DNA from: Argentina anserina
Lineage: Eukaryota > Streptophyta > Magnoliopsida > Rosales > Rosaceae
Direction of reading: 5' to 3'
DNA: 64,000 nt
Assembly: GCF_933775445.1 (NCBI RefSeq)
Contig: NC_065878.1
Span: 7,630,395-7,694,394 of the forward strand
In this document: positions 12,367-23,735 of the stretch, one piece after another
Position numbering within the stretch: position 1 is the stretch's first letter
How the letters are laid out: each line of letters starts with the position of its first letter
The notes under the pieces: model-generated
Databases searched by the model: none
Told to the model about the DNA's origin: nothing
Seen by the model: only the letters and a program-made list of their open reading frames with translations
Program-made: the position numbers and the translations under genes

Positions 12367-12542
12367 TGTTGGCATGAGCTGGAACAGCTAGTAAAGCATG
12401 AAGCATGTTACTCATAGTGGTGTTAACAACTAAGTTTAATCATTAGGATTAGTGCTAATATTCTCCAATCTTTCCTATAAATAGATAGCTTAAGCATTGT
12501 ATCAAATCATCAAATTATCAATACAGATCTTAATCTTCTACT
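12367..12542 (+). repeat. 5-prime LTR of Copia element 1
   Basis: 176 bp with a TATA-like CTATAAATAGATAG at about 12474. It differs from the 3-prime LTR by one base (C versus T in the segment after ATAGATAG). Confidence 0.93.
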
Positions 12543-13226
12543 TGGCATCAGAGCCGATCTTTTCTATTTTTTCTTTTTGGGTTTGTGTTCTTACCTTGTA
12601 GAGAACCGGTAGTGTTCTTGCAACAGGAGCTCGGCGCGCGGCGTGTCCAGCAGTCCTCGTCGCTCTTTGCCTCTGGCGCTGCTTCTGCCTCCGCCTCCAA
12701 GCACCACCTCTCCAGCTCCATTGCGCTGCCCGAGCTCTCCATCGTTGCTCGGCAATCCGCGGCGCGTCCAGCAGTCCTCGTCACTCTCTGCCTCCGGCGC
12801 CGCTTCATCCTTTGCCTCCGCCTCCAAGTGCCACCTCTCCGGCTCCACTACGCCGCCTGAGCTCTCCATCCTTGCTCAGCAACTTTTCAAGATCGAATCG
12901 GGCAGAGGCAGAAGCAAGAAGGGTTTGGGAAATTTCTGAGGGATTTGGGGAATTTTTCGGAGATCAACCCTAAAATACCACCCGGGTCAATTTTCAACCC
13001 GACTCGGCCCATAAACTTTTCGACCCGACTCGGCCCGTCCAGATTCGACCTAGCCCAGCCATATCCGACCCGACCCGACCCAGCAAGATCCGACCCGATC
13101 CCACCAATTTTTTGATCCGACCCGTCCAGATTCGATCCGACCCGGCCCGGTCCAAATTGGATAGGTTCATATCAGTTTTATGTTTCCGCTGCATTATTAC
13201 TGATTTGTGTTTTGATTTGATTTACA
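12543..13226 (+). other. Copia 1 leader with GC-rich duplication and GACCCG repeats
   Basis: The untranslated leader holds a GC-rich segment of about 125 bp that is duplicated in tandem (starting near 12645 and 12768, each with CAGCAGTCCTCGTC and CTCCGCCTCCAAG landmarks). It is followed by a run of GACCCG / CGACCCGACC hexamer variants at about 12995-13150. Short open frames inside it on both strands are compositional and not genes. The related element at 56558-60951 has the same kind of hexamer run in its leader. Confidence 0.7.
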
Positions 13227-16200
13227 ATGGGTTATGGAGACGAAGAAGAAAGTTCTCAGGTCAATGATGTTCAGAAATTTGAAGTATCTGTCAAGAATTC
13301 TAACAGTGGTTCTTTTGGGGGAGCCAAACTCAATGGAGCCAATTTCCGTAAATGGAAGAAAATTATGACAGCCCATCTCCGAGGAATGCATAAGATAGGA
13401 CATGTAACCGGAGTCACTAAGGCTCCCAATGAAGATGCGGTTGTTGCCTACACTAAATGGGACGATGATGATGGCCTTGTAATGTCTGTCTTGTTCAAAG
13501 TCATGAATGAAGAGATACTTGACCTGGTGGCAGAATGTGATACCGCGCATGCAATATGGAAGACATTGGAAGTCCTATTTACTAATGACTCTGACTTTAT
13601 ACAGGTTCATGAGTTAATGTGCATAGCTTTTGCAATGCACCAGGACGGGCAACCGGTGGCGCAATATTTCACCAAGCTAAAGCATATTTGGGCTAAGATT
13701 GATGTGAAACGTCCTTGCATGATCAAGAATCAGGAGGATATTGTTTGGTACCAAAAAGAGAAGGAGCTTGAGCGAGTTCACCATTTCTTGAAAGGTCTTG
13801 ATGCAAAGCATAACAATGCGAAAGGCGAGCTTCTCAGAAAGACCGAACCTCCTAGTTTAATCACAGCTTTCACATTTATCCATAAGGATGAGTCTCAACA
13901 GGAGAGTCTTCTTAAGACACAAGTTGAAGTTTCTAGCCTCACTGTTGAGGCTGCATCTCCAGCATCATCCCTTCAGCAAGCAACTTCAGCTCCACTTCAT
14001 AAGCGAGGACCACCACCAGGCTTCGGGAATCAGCCCCGCCCTCCTTGCTCTTATTGCCATGATACAAACCATGCTCGTGCAACCTGTTGGAAGTTGTATC
14101 CACACCTTAGACCCCAGAGGCCTAATTATCGTCCTAAGGCGAAAGCAGCTATTCAACTAGTCTAGGAACCAGATATCTATGGTGTGGTTAGACAATATCA
14201 TCATACCGCATGAGGAGTAACACCCACAGCATCAATAGCTGGTCATGGTAAGATTGGTATGGCTTTACATATTTCTCACTTTGTTAGTTTTGATACATGG
14301 ATTATTGATTCTGGTGTGTCCGATCATATGACTTATGACAAATCTTATTTTACTATATTATCTCCTCCACCAGTACCATATGTGACTAATGCTAATGGTG
14401 ATACCTTTCCCGTATTAGGAAAAGGGTCAGTTCGTATTAGTCCCACAATAGAGCTTCACAATGTGCTATATGTACCTACTTTATCTCATCATCTGATATC
14501 TGTTTCCCAATTAAACACTGAAGCTAAGTGCTCTGTAACATTTTTTCCCATGTATGTGATATTTCAGGATCTTCTAACCGGGGAGTTAATTGGTCGGGGG
14601 TATCTAAGAGGCAGGTTGTTTCATCTGGATCAGACATATGCGGGGAAGAAACCAGGGACACCGCCTCGGATCGCTTTGCTCTCCACTTCTGATAAGGTAA
14701 GTGAAGTTTGGTTATGGCATCGTCGCTTGGGGCATCCATCTTTTAGTGTTATGAAAAAATCTATGCCTACTTTGTTTCTTGGTGTGGATGAGTCAGTTTT
14801 TCATTGTGAAACATGTGTTTTGGGTAAGAGTCATCGATCTACTTATTCCCCTAGTACTTCTAATAAACCTACTCTTCCTTTTGAATTAATTCATTCTGAT
14901 ATTTAGGGGCCCTCCAAGGAATCTACTGTGTCGGGAATGCGGTATTATGTGTTATTTATTGATGATTGCACACGTCTTTCATGGATTGTTCTTCTGAAAA
15001 CCAAAAATGAGGTTTTTCCGGCTTTTCAAGCCTTCTATACCACTGTCCAAACACAATATAATGCCACAATTAAAATTTTTCATTCTGATAATGGGAGGGA
15101 ATATGTGAATCGTGTCTTTCAGGAATTCTTTAACGCACATTGAATTGTTCATCAAACAACGTGTCCTTACACACCTGAGCAGAATGGAGTTTCTGAAAGA
15201 AAAAATTGTCGTTTACTTGATCTGGCCCCGTGTATTCTCTTTAGTGCCCATATGCCTAAATACCTTTGGGGTGATGCTGTCTTAACTTCTGCTCACCTCA
15301 TTAATCGTCTTCCATCCTGTGTCCTTGGAGGCAAAGTTCCATATGAGGTGCTTGCATCCCATATTTCCTTACCCTCTTTTCATAATCTTCCCGCCCGTGT
15401 TTTCGGTTGTGTTGTTTTTGTCGATCTTCCAAAACATCAGAGGTCTAAGTTGGATGCCCGAGCAGTTAAATGTGTGTTTGTTGGATACGGTGGACATCAG
15501 AAAGGGTACCAGTGCTATCATCCACCTACCAGCCAGTATTATGTCACTATGGATGTTACTTTCTTTGAGGACATGAGCTATTTCACGTCTTCTGATACTG
15601 CTCTTCAGGGGGCGAATTCATATTTTGAAGAGCTGTATCATGGAGAGGGGGAGACAAGTCGGCCAGGAGATATGATGACAGGTTTGATTGAGATTAAAGA
15701 TGTATCAGCTACACATGCACCACCAGATGATTCTAGTATAGTCACTCCAGATATTCAGGTACCGGAAGCTGACAGCACAACTGCCCCTCATGTCCCCCTA
15801 CTGTTGTTTATACCCCTGACCAACGTTTCCCTGGTACAGAAGATCACTCATTTGAGGTTAGTCATTCTATTGGGGCAAATACTAGTGAAGCTAATAGTAG
15901 ACAATATGTCTTGCCAAATAGGTCTATTCGGGGTCAGCCAACAAAAAAATATGAACCTACCCTTCATGCTAAAGCTAAGTATCATGTGGCAAACTTTATG
16001 TCTACCAAAAGATTGTCTAAGTCATATGAATCATTTGTGAATCAAATTTCTGCTGTATCAATACCTAACAAAGTGCAGGATGCATTGGGAGATCCAAAAT
16101 GGAGGAAAGCGATGGAGGAAGAGATGAAAGCATTACAGAAGAACAATACTTGGGAGCTTGTACCTTCACCATATGGCAAGAAGGCAGTGGGATGTCGTTG

Positions 16201-17586
16201 GGTGTTTACAGTGAAGCATAATCCAGATGGGTCAGTGAGCCGGTATAAAGCACGCCTAGTAGCAAAAGGGTTCACCCAGACATATGGCATAGACTATGAT
16301 GAGACATTTGCACCTGTTGCAAAGATGAACACTATTCGGGTATTGCTCTCTTTTGCTGCTACCTTAAACTGGCCACTTAGACAGTTTGATGTTAAAAATG
16401 CATTCCTTCATGGAGAACTTACAGAGAAAGTGTATATGGATCTTCCTCCTGGATATGTGGTAGCTTCTCCAGATAACTTTGTCTGCAGATTGAGAAAGTC
16501 TTTGTATGGTCTTAAACAGTCTCCTCGTGCTTGGTTTGGAAGATTTTCACAATTCATGAGGAAAATTGGTTACAGACAGAGTAATTCAAACCACACATTA
16601 TTTCTCAGACACCAACAAGGGAAGGTAACAGCCTTAATTATATATGTTGACGATATGGTAGTTACTGGTAATGATACTATTGAGATGGATAGATTACAAA
16701 AGCAGCTAGCCACAGAGTTTGAGATGAAGGACCTAGGTACACTCAAGTACTTCTTGGGCATTGAGGTAGCCCGGGGAAGTGTCAGAGGAAGTACATCCTT
16801 GATCTACTAACAGAGACAGGTATGTTAGATTGCACTCCAATTAATACTCATATTGAGCAGAGCCATCGGTTAGCAGAGTACCCAGATCAAGTGCCCACTG
16901 ACAAAACTCGTTATCAGAGGCTAGTTGGACGCCTGATTTATTTGTCACATACTAGGCCAGATGTTGCGTATGCAGTAAGTGTGGTGAGTCAGTTCATGCA
17001 TAATCCGAGCGTGGATCAAATGGATGCTGTTGTGAGGATTTTGAGGTACTTAAAGTCAGCTCCAGGGAGAGGAGTAATGTTTTCTAATCATAACAATATC
17101 CTTGAGATTTGTGGCTTCACAGATGCAGACTGGGCTGGAAATATTACGGATCGAAGGTCGACATCAGGGTACTTTACCTTTGTTGGAGGTAATCTTGTTA
17201 CATGGAGGAGTAAGAAACAAAATGTGGTAGCTCGATCTAGTGCTGAAGCAGAATACAGAGGGATGGCTCAAGGAGTGTGCGAGTTGTTATGGCTTAGGAA
17301 TTTGTTACAAGATTTGGGTGTTAAGCCTAAGTGTGCTATACAGTTTTACTGTGACAACAAGGCATCTATTGATATTTCACAGAATCCTGTGCAGCATGAT
17401 CGTACAAAACATGTAGAGGTTGATCGTCACTTTATAAAAGAGAAGCTAGACGCTAAAATCATTTGTTTTCCGTTTGTTCCTACAGAAGAGCAACTTGCGG
17501 ATATACTCACAAAAGGAGTGTCTAAGAAGGTCTTTTATGACTCACTTAGCAAGTTGGGCATGGTTGATATGTATGCGCCAACTTGA
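13227..17586 (+). pseudogene. Copia 1 gag-pol polyprotein, multiply interrupted
   Basis: Gag (13227-14165, 312 residues) has a UBN2-type capsid region and a CX2CX4HX4C zinc knuckle, and ends at TAG 14163. Protease/integrase start (14259-14906) carries the D-S-G protease motif and the integrase HHCC region, ending at TAG 14904 where Trp (D-I-W-G) is expected. The integrase core follows (14928-15143, stopped by TGA 15141). Further integrase runs 15252 to about 15795, where a C-run indel shifts frame. Reverse transcriptase (to 16810) has Y-V-D-D. A deletion of about 17 bp near 16777, seen against the sister copy, shifts frame again. RNase H (16822-17586) ends four codons before the TGAGGAGGAG tract. 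It cannot make a full polyprotein, so its last move probably used proteins from another copy. Confidence 0.9.
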
Positions 17587-17593
17587 GGAGGAG

Positions 17594-17769
17594 TGTTGGC
17601 ATGAGCTGGAACAGCTAGTAAAGCATGAAGCATGTTACTCATAGTGGTGTTAACAACTAAGTTTAATCATTAGGATTAGTGCTAATATTCTCCAATCTTT
17701 CCTATAAATAGATAGTTTAAGCATTGTATCAAATCATCAAATTATCAATACAGATCTTAATCTTCTACT
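17594..17769 (+). repeat. 3-prime LTR of Copia element 1
   Basis: 176-bp direct repeat of 12367-12542 with a single difference. It is followed immediately by the TSD GAACC. Confidence 0.93.
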
Positions 17770-18349
17770 GAACCAAATATACCGATATTGTGTCAATTTA
17801 CCCATCTCACAGGTGTTGAGTTTTAATCACAAAAGATATTGATATAATTAGGTATTATCCACCCACTTATAAACTTTATTTTATTTGTCACTTCTTTGAT
17901 GTGAGATATCTCATCTCTAACACGCCCCTCACGTGCAACCTAATTTTTAGGTTTGCACGTGACAGATTAACATCCCACATACTGGGACTAAATAAATTAA
18001 GGTCCAGTAACCAACAACATTTGGTGACAATCTAATCAGGATCCCTCCGATGACATGATAATAGAACCTAACTTGGGCCCATGACAAAATGACACTCAAC
18101 TCTGGCTCACGACAGATTGGAGGTGTGACTGGAGAGGAACCCGCTCTGATACCATATTAAACAACGACAAGCGTGGCATGTGGACCAACTGTACTGATTT
18201 TTGTCCCAACTTAGTCACTTTACATATGTTGGGTTTTAATCACAAAAGGTCTCGGTACATTAAGTATTATCCACCCACTTATAAACTATATTTTATTTGT
18301 TACCTCTCATATGTATGATCTCTCATCTCCAACAGTTTGTGATGAAGAA

Positions 18350-18570
18350 AGTGATTAGGGCAGAACCGGGGAGCAGGACTGCGTCTAGCAAGGATGCTTT
18401 CGGCTCTTGAACCCAAGATTGAAGATACTTTCCGCCGGGTAACAAGGCAACAAACCCAGAAGAATCTACTCCATGCTCCATCAACATTGGAGCAAGACCC
18501 CAATTGAATACAAGATTGGTGGAACTGCAACCATTTACGTCCACGATATTGAAACGACAATTTAAAAGTA
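18350..18570 (-). pseudogene. RNase H-like (LINE RVT_3) fragment
   Basis: On the minus strand one frame reads C-S-N-V-D-G-A-W-S, the start motif of plant LINE-type RNase H domains. The adjacent frame continues with G-F-V-A-L-L-P-G-G-K-Y-L-x-S-W. The two halves fit one ancient domain broken by a frameshift. No reverse transcriptase or poly(A) tail is seen beside it, so this is debris. The remaining sequence to 19350 shows nothing I recognise. Confidence 0.45.
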
Positions 18571-19531
18571 CTTGATGGATTAACTCTGAATTGATTATAA
18601 GCTTAAGACTACTCAAAGTAAGAACACGGCTGATTAACTAGTGGAAACCTTAATGAGGTAAAAACCACTACGGGACGTTTGATGTAGTCCACACAAACTG
18701 CAAATCCACTATAGGACCGTAGATATGATTGTACAAGTAGAGATATGAACTGAATCTCTTTTACAAGCTACTAAGCATACTTGATTTAATACAAATCTAT
18801 CACTTAATGGAAACAGATGCAGACATTCAAGCTCTCACACAAATCCTCAGATCTTCATCTCGAACATGCCTATAGTTCAATCACACAAGTGAGTCAATAG
18901 GAGTCGAGTAATCACCACAACTCTGTAGACTAAGCAATACAATATATCAGAAGTAAAATAACACTCCAAAAACCTCTCTACGCATAAAGCAAATGACAGA
19001 TATATATAGAGAAACAAACTCCCCCTATCTCGGATCTTACTGCCAAAAAAAAAGGATAGAATCAGCTAGCAGAAAAATCAAATCAGATACGCATAGTAAT
19101 TAGCAGTTATTCTATCAAGAGGAAATTCAGTTACCATATGAATCTGACGCAATCAGATTTTAAACCACGCAGCAGTCAATCCTAGTCCAACTAGGAAAGT
19201 GTTGTATGAAGAGCCAATTACATCATACCTTCACAATTTAACATTTTCGTTTGAATTAATCAAAACATCCAAGGTGCAAAGATCATCATAAAATCAGTTC
19301 CAACTCTACAAGGCTAACCACTAAGCAAGTAAGCATACATATCAGCTTTAGCTTTCACGAGGTTAAATTCCAATGTCCAGCCGCGGGGTGTTGACAAAGG
19401 ACAATAAGCAGTAATACTGTGCCTATCATAAGCATAGAAGAAACTTTACCATCAAGCACTTCATATATATATATATATATATACATATATATGTGTGTGT
19501 GTATCATTTTAAGTACATAGGTAAAACATAC

Positions 19532-19790
19532 CTGTTCTTGTATAGCATGCATCTGGGCCAAGTGCTTTGACAATATCTTGGAAACCTGAGAATTCGAATA
19601 AGCATAGAAAATAGATCAATTATTAGCTCAAATTAGAAAAGAACTGCATGCAGAGGCAATAATAAACACTGAATCTCAAAATAGATAACCTTCGCATACA
19701 CCTCGTCAACAGTAGTCTTCTCCTTCAAAGATTGCATGGCAAACATTTCATCGCTCGTAGCTCTGTAATTAATTTGTTCTCTGCTGAAGC
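19532..19790 (-). CDS. Two conserved-looking exons of an unrecognised gene
   Basis: Read on the minus strand, an open exon ends at 19690 (donor GCGAAG^GTTATC). After an intron of 104 bp, an 18-codon exon (19585-19532) lies between TTCTCAG and a GTATGT donor. Both introns are phase 0 and the joined frame is Lys/Glu-rich and helical in character. The next exon is uncertain: an acceptor at GGCACAG near 19415 gives a short tail, and a membrane-like frame ends near 19370. The product is not recognised. The upstream exon edge coincides with the 18-bp repeat found again at 33334, so the gene may have been split by insertions. Confidence 0.35.
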
Positions 19791-19962
19791 TCTCTTCAAG
19801 GAAAATTGATTTAAAGCAACTATCGCGCCGCTAGATTTTTCTTCTTCAACGCCGCCAAGCTATTTTCGTAGCAACAATATTTTGCTCTCTTCAACAATAT
19901 TTTTCTCCTTTCAAGGTCGCCGGTTGTTTTGCCTAAATATTTCTATAGACAAAATATTGGTC

Positions 19963-20257
19963 TCTCTTCACACTTTTATAAGCTCGACATTATACTCTTT
20001 AAGTTTTAATTTTAACTGATCACTTCCCTTATACTTTTCAAATTCGAGCAATTTGGTCATTTTGTCATCTCTTCATCCAATTTGGGGTTAGGTTCCATTC
20101 AAATTATGTTTGTCAACCAACAACTTAACACCCAAATTAGATGAAAAAATGACGGAAATACCAGATTGCTCGAATTTGGAAAGTATAAGGAGTGATCAGT
20201 TGAAATTGAAACTTGAAGGAGTTTATTGAGTTTGTGATAGTGTGAGGAGTGACTAAT
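19963..20257. mobile_element. MITE with long imperfect terminal inverted repeats (~295 bp)
   Basis: The left arm (around 19975-20065) and right arm (around 20150-20245) are inverted copies. Shared landmarks are AACTGATCACTTCC / GGAGTGATCAGTT and CAAATTCGAGCAAT / ATTGCTCGAATTTG. Central sequence is about 80 bp. No coding region is present, and I could not define a target-site duplication. Confidence 0.6.
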
Positions 20258-21004
20258 ATTTTTTTCTATTTCATTAAATTTTCCAAAAATTCCCCCTGAA
20301 TGTGATGTATAAATATATCAAGGAACAATGACTAAATCCAGAAGTACCAATTGATAAAACAAAACTGGACTGATAATGAAACAATTCTTCTAATTTTTAC
20401 TACATAGTGAAACTTGAAGTGCTTTCGACTTAAATAGACAAAGTATTTACATATGAGATTAAGAGCCAAAGTGGTGACAAATAGACCACATTACGACAAT
20501 GTTTATGGTTCGAAGCACTAACTACACAAACTTTTCAGATCGGCACACTTACATACTTGATATGCTTTGTTATATCCTATTATACATTTGTATCATACGT
20601 ACCCTTCAATTAGGGTTAAAATCTTTTAAATTAGGGCTACTAAGCTAGCATCGGTTAAACTTTTTGGCTTTATTCTTTAGACATATACTACAAAGCTGCA
20701 TTATGCAGATGCATTAGTACTTATGCAGTCTTCTACTCCCTCTAGCTTTATCCTTGGTCTTCTTCTTGTAGTTCAGAGAAGAACTACAATCTTTGGGCAA
20801 TGTATCACCAACTGATCTCAAAGCCGATCAGATCATAAACCATTGGCCCACCTTTTCTGCTTCTTTACAAACTGGCCCGTGTATAGTACATTATTCTTTT
20901 TGCTCACTAATGATAGAAACAATCGAAAGCATTATATTCAAAGTAATGTTAACAATATATGTACGTAGATTTACTGAAGATGCACGTAAATGAGCATAAG
21001 CACA
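20258..21004. other. Noncoding AT-rich stretch
   Basis: No domain-bearing reading frame, RNA gene or repeat boundary is visible before the solo LTR that starts at 21010. Confidence 0.45.
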
Positions 21005-21009
21005 CACAT

Positions 21010-22089
21010 TGTTACGACCCAAATCTTTTACGATTCGCGGTGATAATAGTTTAATCTTTTACTCGGCACGAGAGTCCTACTACGTGTGACGACTCTAAAA
21101 GTTGACTTTTCGATGCGTAAGTTTTTCAGGAAAACTTCATTCACAAAAGTCGTAGAACTCGTTGATACGAATTCGTGGACACGTGGCACGTCTAAATTGG
21201 AGTTCGTACGTGAAAGTTATGAATCAAAAAGCGTATTTGGGCATTTTTGGAAACAAGTATAAATAGAGGTAAAATATCAGAAATAGGGGGGAAAATAGAA
21301 ATTCGTCGGGCACTGTTCACCCGAGGGAACCCCGATTTTCGCCCCGTCGGTTCTCCTTCCTCCGGCCACCACTCCGCCCGCCACCGGTCGCGTTGGAAGT
21401 GTGCCGCCGACCTCTGCAGGTGTGTGGTGATGGCGCACCCCCTCTCGCCGCCTGGAGCTCGTCACCACCCCATGAAGCCGAGAGGCCTAGTCAGCGTCGC
21501 TCCCTCCTCCGGCCACCATAGGCCACGAAATCGGTCCCAAAAGAAGCGCTTGGAGCCGTATAGCAAACCCTCCAAAGGCATCGAACCAACTCGCATCGAG
21601 GTAAGTTGGTGATGATTGGAGGTCGGCGGTAGCGGCGGCACGTGGCGCCGGAATCCGGCCTAGAGTGTAGGGTTCAAAATAACCCTCTTGGTGTAGGAAA
21701 TTCGTGATTACATTTTGGGATTGGATCGATGAAGTTAAAGATCGTTAGGATTTGTTGAAAATACACGTTATTAGGTTTGTAAATCGTGAAAATACACCTG
21801 TTGGATTGATCTTGTTTTCGTCCTAGGATATAAGGATTATTTAATTAGATTTACTAGATGTGTTGGTGTGACTTGGTCGAGAATGAGATTCTCGGTTTAT
21901 TTCGTCGACCAAAATGGTGTTTATCTTACTAAGTTGAACTACGAATGGCTTGATCCCTCGTAGAGGGTACGTAGGCAGTCCTAACAAGGTTTGGGTGCAG
22001 CCACAATTATTTTAGATTAGATTTCGGTTTGCTGGTTTTAATTTGGTTTTTAGTGCGTAATTAAATTAGTTTTGAGACGGCTCGTTTCA
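21010..22089 (+). mobile_element. Solo Gypsy LTR (1080 bp, TSD CACAT)
   Basis: Begins TGTTACGACCC and ends GTTTCA, flanked by CACAT at 21005-21009 and 22090-22094. It has a TATA-like GTATAAATAGAGG at about 21257 followed by a GC-rich leader. The promoter-proximal block (CTTCATTCAC...GTCGTAGAACTCGTTGATACGA) is related to the same block in the larger Gypsy LTRs to the right, so it is a cousin family. The 121-codon open frame inside the leader is compositional. Confidence 0.8.
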
Positions 22090-22094
22090 CACAT

Positions 22095-23730
22095 ATATAA
22101 AAATATATAAAGTATTCATTTGTTTATGCATTAGGAAGCACCTCAATAAAGTAAAACTCTATATCTAACGGGAATGCTCACAACAAACAGAAACATACTA
22201 TAGGTTACTAACATTTCATATCTATTTAGTTTCAAAAATGTAACTGTTGTATAAACAACAAATAACTACAATAAAAAAGTAACTGAAAATCAATAACTAC
22301 AATGTTCACTAAATTATAATTTAGCTATGAAGACTATACTTAGAATTGTAGTTCAGAATATCACACTTTCACCTTAGTAGTAGCCAGTAAATATTTCCAA
22401 GACACATTGTGCAGTGAGTAACATTCAAATCAAGTTTCAAGTGTAGATACAACTCCAGTAGCATACTATTTAGTTCATTTCAATCAGGAGAACAAAAACA
22501 CAAACTGTTGTTTAAGTATAGATGAAACCATTTATTCAAAACAAATATAACATAACACTGAAGATGTAAATAGCATACCTCTCTCAATTTATGAATTCCA
22601 ATGACAAATTAGCTCCAGCACCAACAACCTCAACATCCAGAAAAACAACCAATGTCCTTTAGCAAAATACAATAGCTTACAGAATGAAAAAAAGTACCAA
22701 AAATAAATTAATGGATACAAAACTAAAAGAGTTCAAGTATATATACATATACAACATACTTTTAACATCCACAGCCAATCCTCCTCCAAATGCAAGAACC
22801 TAAAAAATCCCATAAACACACAAAAAAAAATTAGTTAGCACCATTTATCATTTATGATATATGAAAAATAGCCACCCAAATATACAGGCACTAAAACAAA
22901 CTTGCCTTAATAACCCAACCAATGTTTTCAAAACCAAAGCCAAATTGTACCGTAGTGCAAAGGCAATGATCTATCACAATTTTGAGCTATGGTATAAACT
23001 CTACAGTAACGAACGGTAATTTATAGTAATAATTATTGGTATCCAATAACTCCATTACACTTATTATTATACCTAACTCATGTATGATTAATTACTCAAT
23101 CACAATTGTAGAAGTGGCAAATCGGCCGACCTAACTCATTTTATGCGCGCTAAAACCGTGCTCGTACCATGTTCGAGTCAACTCATTTATTTTTTTCGTA
23201 CTGGGCTCGGGTCGGCCCATTTTCTTAAATATCAAACCCGGCCTGACCCACGGCCCAAACCTATATCGGGCCAGGCTCGCGCCCGTGCCAGGCTAAGAAG
23301 CGGGTCGAGCCAACCCATTAGCATTATAACACACAATTAGAATAAAAAAAATTATGTAATTAGAATAATAAAATAAATAAAATACTACAACATATTTCAT
23401 AATCTTATTTGTAAAATATTACGTATGTTAAAACAATAACGTTTTCTTCACTACTTTGATTATATTTGTGAAATATTATAGTTAAAATAATCAAATAATC
23501 AAGAAATTTTAATTTAAAATTTTTAATAAAATTGTGGTGATTTTGGGGATAAGACGACTTGCAACAGACGTCCTTTCTTTTCTATTGCTGGTTGCAGATT
23601 AAAACGACTTTGTTTGAGCTCCTTATTAATTAAATAAGAGGCTAAATGTCGTCGTTTTATATAGATAGAATTTGCAAATGTAATGAAATATCTTAATCAT
23701 AGTGATATATTGCATTAATTAAATCCCAAT
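22095..23730. other. Noncoding AT-rich stretch with possible old hAT end
   Basis: No gene recognised. A GC-rich island at about 23110-23320 (GAAGTGGCAAATCGGCC followed by GGGTCGGCCC-like text) resembles the terminus of Ac-like hAT elements, but I found no matching opposite end or TSD. Confidence 0.35.
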
Positions 23731-23735
23731 ATATG

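Larger units (their letters stand above)
12367..17769 (+). mobile_element. Full-length Ty1/Copia retrotransposon (5.4 kb, TSD GAACC)
   Basis: LTRs of 176 bp each (12367-12542 and 17594-17769) begin TGTTGGCATG and end TTCTACT, and they differ at one base. The 5-bp TSD GAACC is at 12362-12366 and 17770-17774. The primer-binding site TGGCATCAGAGC follows the 5-prime LTR at 12543, and a purine tract (GAGGAGGAG) precedes the 3-prime LTR. Gag, integrase, reverse transcriptase and RNase H follow in Copia order. The element landed inside one LTR of a TRIM element. Near-identical LTRs indicate a recent insertion even though the coding region is broken. Confidence 0.95.
12335..18334 (-). mobile_element. 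TRIM element (180-bp LTRs) split by a nested Copia
   Basis: A miniature LTR retroelement on the minus strand. The right LTR is 18155-18334. The left LTR is in two pieces, 12335-12366 and 17775-17922, which also sum to 180 bp. The primer-binding site (inverse of TGGTATCAGAGC, initiator Met tRNA) lies at 18143-18154, directly inside the right LTR. A purine tract (GAGGGGCG on the minus strand) abuts the left LTR. The internal region is only about 232 bp and noncoding, so the element depends on proteins from other retrotransposons. I could not find a matching TSD at its outer ends. Confidence 0.75.

Noticed and set aside
12548..12939. GC-rich open frames of 86-98 codons on both strands
   Set aside because: They lie in the untranslated leader of Copia element 1, overlap in several frames at once, and reflect base composition.
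21247..21612. 121-codon frame rich in Arg, His and Pro
   Set aside because: It is inside the transcribed leader of a solo LTR bounded by an exact TSD and has no domain.
23110..23340. Possible Ac-like hAT element
   Set aside because: Only one end-like sequence is visible. No opposite terminus or 8-bp duplication was found.
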